Assembly (NCBI GenBank): GCA_965250275.1
Contig: OZ252297.1
Span: forward strand, 372,001 to 436,000
DNA: 64,000 nt
Source: G965250275 sp965250275
GTDB lineage: Bacteria; Pseudomonadota; Alphaproteobacteria; Rhodobacterales; Rhodobacteraceae
Direction: 5' to 3'
Shown here: positions 26,608 to 34,232 of the stretch, piece by piece
Numbering within the stretch: the first letter of the stretch is position 1
Layout: each line of letters opens with the position of its first letter
Notes under the pieces: generated by a model
The model's input: only the letters and a program-made list of their open reading frames with translations
Database searches by the model: none
Told to the model about the DNA's origin: nothing
Made by a program: the position numbers and the translations under genes

Positions 26608-27519
26608 TCAGGCAAATATCATCGAACTCAGCTTTCGGCGACCATTCAGCACAATGGGGTCGTTTGGCTTGAGCGCGTCGAAGATCGTGAAAAGCTGCGT
26701 TTTGGCCGCGGAGTCGTTCCAAGACTGATCGCGCCGGAAAAGTTCCAGCAATTGGGTTACCGCCTCCTCGACTTGCCCTGACGCGTGAAGTGCCAGAGCC
26801 AGGTCGAACCGTGCCTGATGATTGTCTGGATCCGCTTCGACGGCGGCGGTCAGTTCGGCAACCGGTCCTGCATCGGCAGCTTGGCGCGCGAGTTCCAATT
26901 GGGCATGTGCCGCTTCCAATTCGGGTGCCTGCGAAATCTCTGCAGGGGCGCCGTTCAGAATGCCTTCGGCCTGATCCAGATCGCCCAGTGCAATGTGGGC
27001 GCGGACAAGACCGCCATATGCACCAGCATGTGCTCCGTCTTCGCCAAGAATTGCGGCAAAGGTTTGTGCCGCATCAACCGCCGCGCCGTCCGCCAGCATG
27101 TTTTCAGCGGCTTCAACGGCTTCGTCCAAGCCGCCGCCCGGCGTTTGACCTCCGGCGGCCGTGATGACGCGGTCCACAAAGGCTTTGATTTCGGACGCAG
27201 GCAGCGCGCCCTGAAACCCGTCGATCGGTTGACCCTTGTGAAAGGCGTAGACTGTCGGGATGGACTGAATCTGCAGCTGCCCTGCAATCATCTGCGCCTC
27301 ATCCACGTTCACTTTGACCATCTTGACCGCGCCCTTGGCTGCGGTCACAGCCTCTTCCAGCATTGGTCCCAATGTCTTGCAAGGTCCGCACCAGGGGGCC
27401 CAGAAATCCACGATGATCGGTGTTTCGTTTGATGCTTCGACCACGTCAGCCATAAAGCCCGCTTCGCTGCTGTCCTTGATCAAGTCAGCGGCAGGGGCGG
27501 CGGAAGACAATTCAATCAT
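26608..27519 (-). CDS. thioredoxin-TPR protein (CnoX/YbbN-like chaperedoxin)
   Basis: A 303-residue protein with an N-terminal thioredoxin domain (FWAPWCGPCKTLGPMLEEA, with the CGPC redox pair) and a C-terminal half of tetratricopeptide-like helices (residues ~130-290, rich in Ala-Leu-Glu pairs such as AHIALGDLDQAEGIL). This matches the CnoX/YbbN family, which holds unfolded proteins and hands them to GroEL. E. coli CnoX has an SxxC variant; here both cysteines are present, as in the Caulobacter-type protein, so a reductase activity is plausible. AGGAG sits a normal distance before the ATG. It heads the short run with the LON-domain and Trm112-like genes. Confidence 0.9.
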   Translation of the reverse strand: MIELSSAAPAADLIKDSSEAGFMADVVEASNETPIIVDFWAPWCGPCKTLGPMLEEAVTAAKGAVKMVKVNVDEAQMIAGQLQIQSIPTVYAFHKGQPIDGFQGALPASEIKAFVDRVITAAGGQTPGGGLDEAVEAAENMLADGAAVDAAQTFAAILGEDGAHAGAYGGLVRAHIALGDLDQAEGILNGAPAEISQAPELEAAHAQLELARQAADAGPVAELTAAVEADPDNHQARFDLALALHASGQVEEAVTQLLELFRRDQSWNDSAAKTQLFTIFDALKPNDPIVLNGRRKLSSMIFA

Positions 27520-27578
27520 ATCTGTTCTCTCCTAGAGGCTGGCCCTTATATGAAACCTGCAGCCACAGAAACCAAGGG

Positions 27579-28112
27579 ATGACTTTGATCGTGGGCGTTT
27601 CGCAGATTGATCCATATGCCTTATCCGAAAAGCTGATGCAAATGGACGAGGCCGCATGGGCGCGCCACGCCAATCCTCTGAGCGTCTATAGCAGGTTCTC
27701 TACCCTTCCCCTTTTGACCTTGGCGATATGGAGCAGAGACTGGCTTGGATGGTGGTGCCTGCTGCCGCTCGTGGCGGCACTGCTGTGGATATGGTGGAAC
27801 CCGCGCGCCTTTGCCGCGCCAGCCCACACAGACACTTGGGCGTCGCGCGGCACCTTTGGCGAACGCGTCTTTCTGAACCGACACGAGATCGCAATTCCGG
27901 ACCATCACCAACGGTGGGCACACCTGCTGACATGGGTGTCCGCCATCGGGGTTATCCCATGGGTTTACGGGCTTTGGTCCCTGAACCTTTCGACCACCTT
28001 GCTGGGCATCGCACTGATAATTGGGGGCAAAGTTTGGTTCGTGGATCGTATGGTCTGGCTCTATCAGGACATGAAAGATGCCGACCCAGCCTATGCGAGC
28101 TGGATGCGCTAG
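27579..28112 (+). CDS. DUF6653-like membrane protein
   Basis: A 177-residue protein of unknown function with four hydrophobic segments (LPLLTLAIWSRDWLGWW, LLPLVAALLWIWW, LLTWVSAIGVIPWVYGL and TTLLGIALIIGGKVWFVD). The stretch MDEAAWARHANPLSVYSRF and the ending MKDADPAYASWMR are, as far as I recall, those of the DUF6653 family. The start is uncertain: the ATG at 27579 has an AAGGG abutting it with no spacing, so the TTG at 27585 or GTG at 27591 could be used. It converges on the exonuclease III gene with a 4-base overlap. No role can be given. Confidence 0.78.
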   Translation: MTLIVGVSQIDPYALSEKLMQMDEAAWARHANPLSVYSRFSTLPLLTLAIWSRDWLGWWCLLPLVAALLWIWWNPRAFAAPAHTDTWASRGTFGERVFLNRHEIAIPDHHQRWAHLLTWVSAIGVIPWVYGLWSLNLSTTLLGIALIIGGKVWFVDRMVWLYQDMKDADPAYASWMR

Positions 28113-28897
28113 AGATCGAAACTGGCGAACACGGGCGCGTGGTCGCTGGGTTTCTCCCAACCCCGCGCATCTCTTAGAATACGGCTGGAATGCGCGGCAT
28201 TCGATATGTCGGGCGTGGCCCAGATATGATCGAGCCTGCGACCTTTGTCGGCGGCGGACCAATCGCGCGCGCGATAGGACCACCAACTGAACAACTGTCC
28301 GTCCGGAATGTCGGCCCGGGTGACATCGACCCAGCCGCCTGCATCCTGCGTCTCGACCAGCTGTTCCACTTCGATCGGTGTGTGGCTGACGACTTTGAGC
28401 AGCTGTTTGTGGCTCCAAACGTCGTCCTCACGGGGCGCGATGTTCAAATCCCCAACCAAAATCGACCGTTTCGGACGGTCCTTGTGAAACCAATCCCGCA
28501 TCTCGGTCAGATAATCCAGCTTCTGGCCAAACTTCTCGTTGACCTCGCGGTCCGGCACGTCCCCGCCAGCGGGCACATAGAAATTGTGAATCGTCACCCC
28601 GTTTTCCAACTGCCCCGCAACGTGGCGCGCATGTCCAAGACCGGCAAAGTCTTTGTCTCCCATATCGGTTATCGGCAGCCGGGACAGAATCGCGACGCCG
28701 TTGTAGCCCTTTTGACCTCGGGCGATCATGTGGTGGTAGCCAAGAGCCTCAAACCCTTCGACCGGGATCTTTTCGACGGGCGACTTGCACTCTTGAAGGC
28801 ACAGCACGTCCGGCTGTTCTTCTTCCAGAAGTTTCAGGACCAACCCTTCGCGCAAACGCACGGAGTTGATGTTCCAGGTGGCAACGGTGATGGACAT
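28109..28897 (-). CDS. xth: exodeoxyribonuclease III (AP endonuclease)
   Basis: A 262-residue exonuclease III of normal length. The metal and catalytic residues are visible: WNINSVR (Asn), LCLQECKSP (Glu), ILVGDLNIAPREDDVW (Asp, Asn), and the final GRRLDHIWAT and PSDHAPVFA with the catalytic Asp-His pair. The enzyme cuts at abasic sites and has 3'-phosphatase and exonuclease activities in base-excision repair. It converges with the DUF6653-like gene. A terminator serving the response-regulator gene lies upstream of it. Confidence 0.94.
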   Translation of the reverse strand: MSITVATWNINSVRLREGLVLKLLEEEQPDVLCLQECKSPVEKIPVEGFEALGYHHMIARGQKGYNGVAILSRLPITDMGDKDFAGLGHARHVAGQLENGVTIHNFYVPAGGDVPDREVNEKFGQKLDYLTEMRDWFHKDRPKRSILVGDLNIAPREDDVWSHKQLLKVVSHTPIEVEQLVETQDAGGWVDVTRADIPDGQLFSWWSYRARDWSAADKGRRLDHIWATPDISNAAHSSRILRDARGWEKPSDHAPVFASFDL

Positions 28898-28967
28898 TCT
28901 GGCCTCTGCGCATTTGGGCTGAAGGCCACCCTATCCCTGCTCCGGATGGGTGAAAATGGGGCGCGGC

Positions 28968-28998
28968 AAAAAAAAGTGGCCGGGCAAGAAGCCCGGCC
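28968..28998 (-). terminator. Rho-independent terminator after the response-regulator gene
   Basis: A perfect 8-bp G+C-only inverted repeat (28978-28985 with 28991-28998, 5-base loop) is followed on the minus strand by an eight-T run (A residues 28968-28975). It lies about 110 bases beyond the stop of the leftward response-regulator gene and before exonuclease III. Confidence 0.88.
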
Positions 28999-29109
28999 AA
29001 GTCCAACAGGGAGGTGCATGTCGATACCCGGACATGCACGGGTTCTTGAAAAGGTATGAATTGCGCGGTGCCGTTTCTTTGATTTGGGTCAAACGATCCG
29101 CCGCAATCC

Positions 29110-29796
29110 TCAGGCGACCAGCCGGTAGCCCCCCGATTCGGTAACCAGCAGACGGGCGTTCGAAGGATCGGGCTCGATCTTTTGCCGCAGCCGGTAGATG
29201 TGCGTTTCCAGTGTATGGGTCGTCACACCAGCGTTGTAGCCCCAGACCTCGTGCAGCAGCACGTCGCGTGCCACGACGCCATCTGTTGACCGGTAGAGAA
29301 ACTTCAGGATGTTGGTTTCTTTTTCCGTCAGCCTGATTTTGCGTTCTTCTTCCGTGATCAGCATCTTCATGGACGGCTTGAACGTGTAGGGCCCAAGCGT
29401 GAATACAGCGTCTTCGGATTGCTCGTGCTGACGCAGCTGCGCCCGAATACGAGCCAGAAGAACCGGGAATTTGAATGGTTTAGTGACGTAGTCGTTTGCG
29501 CCTGCGTCCAACCCGAGGATCGTATCTGCGTCGCCGTCATGCCCCGTGAGCATGAGAATCGGGGACTTCACGCCTTGCTTGCGCATCAGACGGCAAAGCT
29601 CTCGACCATCAGTGTCGGGCAATCCGACGTCCAGGATGATCAGATCATAGAGCGCCTCTTTCACGCGCTCCATTGCGGCCTGACCGTCGCCTGCTTCAAA
29701 GACGTCAAAGTCTTCGGTCATCACCAGCTGTTCGCTGAGCGCTTCGCGCAGGTCATCGTCATCGTCGACCAAAAGGATTTTCTTAAGTTGTGCCAT
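29110..29796 (-). CDS. OmpR-family response regulator
   Basis: A 228-residue response regulator. Residues ~5-118 are the receiver: the acidic cluster LLVDDDDDLREAL, the phospho-acceptor aspartate in LIILDVGLPDTDG, and the switch lysine in DYVTKPFKF. Residues ~135-226 are an OmpR/PhoB winged helix (KIRLTEKETNILKFLYRS, LLHEVWGYNAGVTTHTLETHIYRLRQKI). I chose the ATG at 29796, which has GAGGGG nine bases upstream. There is no adjacent histidine kinase. Orphan OmpR-type regulators of this length exist in Alphaproteobacteria as essential envelope regulators (CenR-type), but I cannot prove that identity. Confidence 0.9.
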   Translation of the reverse strand: MAQLKKILLVDDDDDLREALSEQLVMTEDFDVFEAGDGQAAMERVKEALYDLIILDVGLPDTDGRELCRLMRKQGVKSPILMLTGHDGDADTILGLDAGANDYVTKPFKFPVLLARIRAQLRQHEQSEDAVFTLGPYTFKPSMKMLITEEERKIRLTEKETNILKFLYRSTDGVVARDVLLHEVWGYNAGVTTHTLETHIYRLRQKIEPDPSNARLLVTESGGYRLVA

Positions 29797-29959
29797 GGGT
29801 CCAACCCCTCTCAATGATTTTTCGAGAAATGTGCCACCGGTCACAAACCGGCAAGAATTGCTGCATTTCTCTCACGGTGACGTGTCCGTGGCGGGCCAAT
29901 TGTTTCACAATCTGTCAAAAACCCCCTAAATGTAGCCCGAACCAAAGCGGATTTGCGTG

Positions 29960-31054
29960 ATGACTCTGGCCCCTGAAATGCATGAACGGCTCGCACGCGC
30001 GCGTGCGGACCTCCGGATGGGGGTCCCGGTGGTCATTCTATCGGGTCAGGAGGGGTTGTTGGTGTTCGCGGCTGAGACACTGGGTCCCGACCGACTGGCA
30101 GAGTTGCATGCACTAGGTGGCGCGCCCGTGGTCGTGCTCACTGCTCGGCGGGCCGCGACGTTAAAGGCCCGGGCCTATGATGGTGATCTTGGGCGGATCT
30201 GTTTGCCGCCCGAGGCAGATGTCGGATGGATACAGGCTTTGGCCGATCCTGCTGATGATCTGCGCACGCCGATGAAGGGCCCGTTTCAGAGCATGCGCGA
30301 TGGAGACGTTGAGCTGCACCGACTGGCCATTGCTGTCCTGAAATCCGCGCGGTTGTTGCCAGCGGCCGTGGCACTGCCCATCGCAAGTGACGCTGCAAGT
30401 TTTGCAGGCTCCCGAAATCTGACGACTTTGGATGGTGCCATGGCCAAGGCTGAACTGGCGGAACCCAGTATGCTTCGGCCCGTGGTCAATGCGCGGTTGC
30501 CTTTGGAAGTATCGGAAAGCGGTCGCCTGCATGTGTTTCGCCCAGACGACGGCGGGGAAGAGCACTATGCAGTTGAAATCGGTCGACCTGACCGTGCCCA
30601 ACCAGTTCTTGCACGCCTTCATTCCGCATGTCTCACCGGTGACCTGCTGGGCAGTCTGAAATGTGACTGCGGCCCTCAATTGCGCGGCGCCTTGGCGCAG
30701 ATGGGTGAGGAGGGCACCGGGCTGCTCTTGTACCTCAATCAGGAGGGGCGCGGGATCGGTCTTGCAAACAAGATGCGCGCCTACAGCCTTCAGGACCAGG
30801 GATTTGACACGGTTGAGGCCAACCATCGGCTTGGGTTCGAAGATGACGAGCGCGACTTTCGGATCGGGTCCGATATTCTCAAGTCGATGGGGTTTTCGTC
30901 GGTGCGCCTGCTGACGAACAATCCAGCCAAGATAGACATGATGGAAAAGACCGGAATCGCGGTTACGGAACGTGTTCCGCTAAAGGTTGGGGCGTCGGCC
31001 CATAACCGCGATTATCTCGCGACCAAAGCAGCCAAGTCTGGCCATTTGCTGTGA
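29960..31054 (+). CDS. ribA: GTP cyclohydrolase II with a degenerate RibB-like N-terminal domain
   Basis: A 364-residue protein. The C-terminal half (residues ~180-364) is GTP cyclohydrolase II: the zinc-cysteine motif HSACLTGDLLGSLKCDCGPQL, the NQEGRGIGLANKMRAYSLQ loop and the late LLTNNPAKIDMMEKTGI. This enzyme opens GTP in the first step of riboflavin synthesis. The N-terminal half has the size and place of 3,4-dihydroxybutanone-phosphate synthase but lacks the conserved acidic DRENEGDL active-site block, so it should be inactive in that reaction. Alphaproteobacteria often carry such versions beside a separate functional RibB. It overlaps the L,D-transpeptidase gene by four bases (GTGA). 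Confidence 0.92.
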   Translation: MTLAPEMHERLARARADLRMGVPVVILSGQEGLLVFAAETLGPDRLAELHALGGAPVVVLTARRAATLKARAYDGDLGRICLPPEADVGWIQALADPADDLRTPMKGPFQSMRDGDVELHRLAIAVLKSARLLPAAVALPIASDAASFAGSRNLTTLDGAMAKAELAEPSMLRPVVNARLPLEVSESGRLHVFRPDDGGEEHYAVEIGRPDRAQPVLARLHSACLTGDLLGSLKCDCGPQLRGALAQMGEEGTGLLLYLNQEGRGIGLANKMRAYSLQDQGFDTVEANHRLGFEDDERDFRIGSDILKSMGFSSVRLLTNNPAKIDMMEKTGIAVTERVPLKVGASAHNRDYLATKAAKSGHLL

Positions 31055-31545
31055 GCCCAGATGATCTGGTCTTAACGGCCTGCGGGTTGCGGTTTCGGGG
31101 ACGATTCTATCCCTGCAGCATTGGTCGCGGAGGCCTGACCAGCAATAAACGCGAAGGGGATGGCGCCACGCCCAAAGGGTTCCACCGTATTGTGGACATG
31201 TTCTACAGGCCGGATCGTCTGGCGTCGCCAGCGTTTTGGGCGCAACCGATCCGACCGGGCGATCTGTGGTCCGACGATGTGGCTGATCCGCACTACAATC
31301 ACTTGGTGCGCGCGCCGCATCGGTTTCGGCACGAGAAACTGAGACGGGCCGATCCGCTTTACGATCTGGTGCTGACCACGGATTGGAACTGGCCTGATGC
31401 TCAACCAAACATGGGCTCAGCCATCTTCCTTCATCAATGGCGCCGCCGGGGTTTCCCGACTGAAGGCTGTATTGCGCTGTCGCGATCCGACCTTTTGTGC
31501 CTTGCAGCGCAGATCAAACCAAACTCGCGACTGGTTATCCGCTAA
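31051..31545 (+). CDS. L,D-transpeptidase (YkuD) family protein
   Basis: A 164-residue YkuD-fold protein. The catalytic His and Cys lie in FLHQWRRRGFPTEGCIALSR, which corresponds to the family pattern HxxxxxxxxxxxGC. The N-terminus carries PCSIGRGGLTSNKREGDGATPKG, the usual first strands of this compact subgroup. There is no evident signal peptide, which is unusual for a peptidoglycan cross-linker. Short cytoplasmic-looking L,D-transpeptidase-like proteins of this type are common in Alphaproteobacteria and their substrate is unclear. It begins with a GTG overlapping ribA and converges with the YggS gene with a 4-base overlap. Confidence 0.85.
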   Translation: MSPDDLVLTACGLRFRGRFYPCSIGRGGLTSNKREGDGATPKGFHRIVDMFYRPDRLASPAFWAQPIRPGDLWSDDVADPHYNHLVRAPHRFRHEKLRRADPLYDLVLTTDWNWPDAQPNMGSAIFLHQWRRRGFPTEGCIALSRSDLLCLAAQIKPNSRLVIR

Positions 31546-32198
31546 TCCGCGGTACCTCGTTCACCAAAAATCGCCGAGCCAACCCGAATATGAGTGGCGC
31601 CAAGGGAGATCGCGGTTTCGAAATCCGAACTCATGCCCATCGACAGGCCGTCCAATCCGTTGCGCTCGGCAAATTTGGCCAGCAAGGAAAAGTGCAGAGC
31701 GGGCTCTTCAGAAATTGGCGGGATGCACATCAGGCCTTCGAGTGGAAGGTCGAGGGACCGGCACTCGGCCACAAAGGCATCAACATCGGCTGGAAGGATC
31801 CCGGCCTTCTGGGGTTCCTCGCCTGTGTTGACCTGAACGAACAGATTTGGGCAATGGCCCAGTTCCTGTGCGAGACGGGCGAGCGTGCGGGCGAGTTTCG
31901 GTCGATCCACAGAGTGGATGACCTGACACAGCTCCATGGCCTGGCGCGCTTTGTTGGTTTGCAGCGGGCCGATCAGATGCAGGGATATGTCGTCAAAACG
32001 TTCGCGGAATGCGGGCCACTTGCCCGCGGCTTCCTGAACCCGGTTTTCGCCAAAGATGCGGTGGCCCTGCTCCAGCACGGCCTCGACGCGTTCATTTGGT
32101 TGAACCTTGGATACCGCAATCAGGCAGGTCGATCCATCCGGACGTCCAGCGGAGATTTCTGCCGCGGCAATGCGGGATTTGATTTCTGCCAGTGACAT
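31542..32198 (-). CDS. YggS-family PLP-binding protein (pyridoxal-phosphate homeostasis)
   Basis: A 218-residue single-domain protein with the alanine-racemase-like barrel of the YggS/PLPHP family. The PLP lysine is in CLIAVSKVQPNERV, followed by FGENRVQEAAGKW, LHLIGPLQTNKA and, near the end, LSMGMSSDFETAISLGATHIRVGSAIFG. The family binds PLP and influences vitamin-B6 and amino-acid balance without a known enzymatic reaction. The ATG at 32198 has AAGGGG upstream. It converges on the L,D-transpeptidase gene and shares an upstream region with the porin terminator. Confidence 0.92.
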   Translation of the reverse strand: MSLAEIKSRIAAAEISAGRPDGSTCLIAVSKVQPNERVEAVLEQGHRIFGENRVQEAAGKWPAFRERFDDISLHLIGPLQTNKARQAMELCQVIHSVDRPKLARTLARLAQELGHCPNLFVQVNTGEEPQKAGILPADVDAFVAECRSLDLPLEGLMCIPPISEEPALHFSLLAKFAERNGLDGLSMGMSSDFETAISLGATHIRVGSAIFGERGTAD

Positions 32199-32246
32199 TC
32201 CGGGCCCCTTCGCTTGCGTCACAAGAACACCAGTTTGTCAGAAATG

Positions 32247-32272
32247 AAAAGGGCAGGTCCGAAGACCTGCCC
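32247..32272 (-). terminator. Rho-independent terminator after the porin gene
   Basis: A perfect 9-bp inverted repeat (32251-32259 with 32264-32272) with a 4-base loop is followed on the minus strand by TTTT (A residues at 32247-32250) and a further T-rich stretch. It starts 28 bases after the porin stop codon. Confidence 0.85.
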
Positions 32273-32299
32273 AATCCTTACGACAATGTGTCGATCAGC

Positions 32300-33349
32300 T
32301 TAGAAGCTGAAGTACACACCTGCCTGAACAGTGTCGTTGTCGTTGGAAGCGCGGCGGTAGCCAGCTTCGAACGAAACACCACCACCCAGGTCATAGGAGT
32401 AGTGGATACCGTAGCCGGTGCCTTCGCGGTCGTTCGAACCGGCGAAGCCGTCACGGTTGTCGTTACGACCGTTTGCAACGTCTGTAGCGGAAACCGCATC
32501 TTCGTCCGTCACGTAAACAACCAGGTTGCTGGCGGCGCCGATATCAACGTTTCCGTACAGGCCGTACTTGTTGATGCCGTCGTTGTCAGCATAGGCAAAG
32601 CGAACGCCGAACATGCCCAGGTCGCCGTAGATGGTGAACAGGACCTTTTCTTCGAAGTTGCCAGTGGAGTCCTGGTAGGCGAGCGAGGCCGTCCAGTCGC
32701 TGAAGGTGTACGACAGGCTGATCGCGGTGCGGTCAACGTCGCCGTTGTTGTTGCCTGCGCCGGCGATCGTTGCGTTGTCCTGGCTGTAGGACAGGTGGCC
32801 GTTGAAGCCGCCAGCCGAGTACAGAACTTCAACACCGTTGGCGCCAACGCCTGCGGACGAGTAGGCGTCCCAGTTGAACGACTCGCCGTTCACGTTGGTC
32901 ACAACCGATTCAAACCCGGCACCGTCGATACCGATACCCGCGGTACGGGTCTCGAGGTACAGGCCGGGCGTGTTTTCGATTGCACCGATGATGTTGCCAA
33001 CACCCAGGGTAAAGCCACCGGACGTCACGAAGAAACGCGCGCCGTTGAAGACCGCGCCACTACGGCTGTTGTTGACGTTGCCAAAGTTGGTGCCAGCAAT
33101 GTTATCGCGGCTTTCAGCCTGTGCACGGAAACGTGCACCGAACACGATGCCACCATCGGTTTCGGTGGACATGTCGATTTGCAGACGCAGACGGCTGGTC
33201 AACGTTGTCGACGAGATGCCATTAACATTGCGGTCGTTGCCATCGTTGTAGTCCAGACCGAAGCGGCCATAACCGCTCAGACGCACTTCGGCTGCGGCCA
33301 TGCTCGCCGTAGCGATCAGCGCAGTCGTTGCGAAGAGAACCTTTTTCAT
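32300..33349 (-). CDS. major porin (Rhodobacter-type general porin)
   Basis: A 349-residue outer-membrane porin. The signal peptide is MKKVLFATTALIATASMAAA, and the mature barrel begins EVRLSGYGRFGLDYNDGND. Alternating aromatic and polar strands follow (TSRLRLQIDMSTETDGGIVFGARF, DVDRTAISLSYTFSDW) and the chain ends with the aromatic terminal strand VQAGVYFSF that the assembly machinery recognises. Family porins of Rhodobacter form 16-stranded trimers that let small solutes across the outer membrane. It is transcribed alone and closes with a strong terminator, as expected for an abundant protein. Confidence 0.93.
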   Translation of the reverse strand: MKKVLFATTALIATASMAAAEVRLSGYGRFGLDYNDGNDRNVNGISSTTLTSRLRLQIDMSTETDGGIVFGARFRAQAESRDNIAGTNFGNVNNSRSGAVFNGARFFVTSGGFTLGVGNIIGAIENTPGLYLETRTAGIGIDGAGFESVVTNVNGESFNWDAYSSAGVGANGVEVLYSAGGFNGHLSYSQDNATIAGAGNNNGDVDRTAISLSYTFSDWTASLAYQDSTGNFEEKVLFTIYGDLGMFGVRFAYADNDGINKYGLYGNVDIGAASNLVVYVTDEDAVSATDVANGRNDNRDGFAGSNDREGTGYGIHYSYDLGGGVSFEAGYRRASNDNDTVQAGVYFSF

Positions 33350-33671
33350 AGTTTTTCCCTCGGTTTTCCATTCATACGCCCAGACCGGGGAATCCGGTGA
33401 GGGTATGGCAAGGGGTTTCGCTCTTTACTGGCCATTTTGGCAAGGCTTGCGGATGGCATTATGGCAAAGTCGTGGCGGATGGTGCAGCTTTGCCACAGTC
33501 TTTTCGGGCTGGATGCGATGTGGGCCAAACGCCTTACAAAACTGACGCTACGTCGCATCGGCAGGGTCGCAAACCAAGTCAGCGCAACTGTGCCTTGCAC
33601 CAAGGAAAGCCTTGCCCGCAATTCCCGGCTTGGATAGGACATTGCCAGAACTCTGTCGACAGGATCGCACA
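33350..33671. other. 322-base gap between the divergent porin and DUF3576 genes
   Basis: This holds the leftward porin promoter and leader and the rightward promoter of the next gene. There is no convincing open reading frame. The G+C content appears lower nearest the porin start. I see no repeat or RNA structure that stands out. Confidence 0.6.
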
Positions 33672-34160
33672 ATGCGTTTTGGGATCTCCACTAAGACCGT
33701 GGTTGGTATGGTACTTTTGTTGGCTTTGGCAGCCTGCGGAAGAGGTGCGGGCGTTCAGAGCGACGTCCCACCGGGCGGTCAGATCACGAATTCGGCTTCC
33801 AATCCGGCCGAGTATTCGCGGTCGTCGATCTGGGATATCTTCGGCCCGAACCGGTCTGAGCAGACCGTTCAGGTCAATCGGTACATCTGGGCCGCGTCGT
33901 TGGATGTCCTGAATTTCCTGCCGGTTCAGACCGCCGACCCGTTCACAGGCATCATTGTAACTGGTTACGGCACCCCACCGGGTGGCGGTCGTTCCTATCG
34001 GGCAACGGTGCATATCAGAGACCCTGCGCTCGAAGCGCGGGCGTTGAAGGTTTCCTTGCAAAGTCGCGGCGGTGGGGTCAGCCCCGCTACGGCGCGTGCT
34101 GTTGAGGATGCGATCCTATCACGCGCACGCCAGCTGCGTATCGCGGACAACAGGCTCTAG
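33672..34160 (+). CDS. DUF3576 family lipoprotein
   Basis: A 162-residue protein with a lipoprotein signal (VVGMVLLLALAACGRGAG; lipid cysteine at residue 22). It has the conserved DUF3576 core YSRSSIWDIFGPNRSEQTV, NRYIWAASLDVLNFLP, and IIVTGYGTPPGGGRSYRATVHI. The family is small, alphaproteobacterial, and without an assigned role; the lipid anchor puts it in the envelope. The ATG at 33672 starts a normal signal peptide. It is followed by a hairpin terminator before leuS. Confidence 0.88.
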   Translation: MRFGISTKTVVGMVLLLALAACGRGAGVQSDVPPGGQITNSASNPAEYSRSSIWDIFGPNRSEQTVQVNRYIWAASLDVLNFLPVQTADPFTGIIVTGYGTPPGGGRSYRATVHIRDPALEARALKVSLQSRGGGVSPATARAVEDAILSRARQLRIADNRL

Positions 34161-34188
34161 AATTCACGCCCGATCCAAACTAATACCG

Positions 34189-34212
34189 CGCCGGGCCCAC
34201 GCCCGGCGTTTT
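34189..34212 (+). terminator. Rho-independent terminator between DUF3576 and leuS
   Basis: An 8-bp G+C-only perfect inverted repeat (34189-34196 with 34201-34208), with a 4-base loop, is followed by TTTT at 34209-34212. It closes the DUF3576 unit 21 bases before the leuS start. Confidence 0.85.
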
Positions 34213-34232
34213 CGTTCAAAGGACTGCTTCTA

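Noticed and set aside
32192..33400. A 402-codon plus-strand frame opposite the porin
   Set aside because: The porin on the minus strand has a signal peptide, a complete barrel pattern and its own terminator. The opposite frame is valine-rich low-complexity sequence from codon bias.
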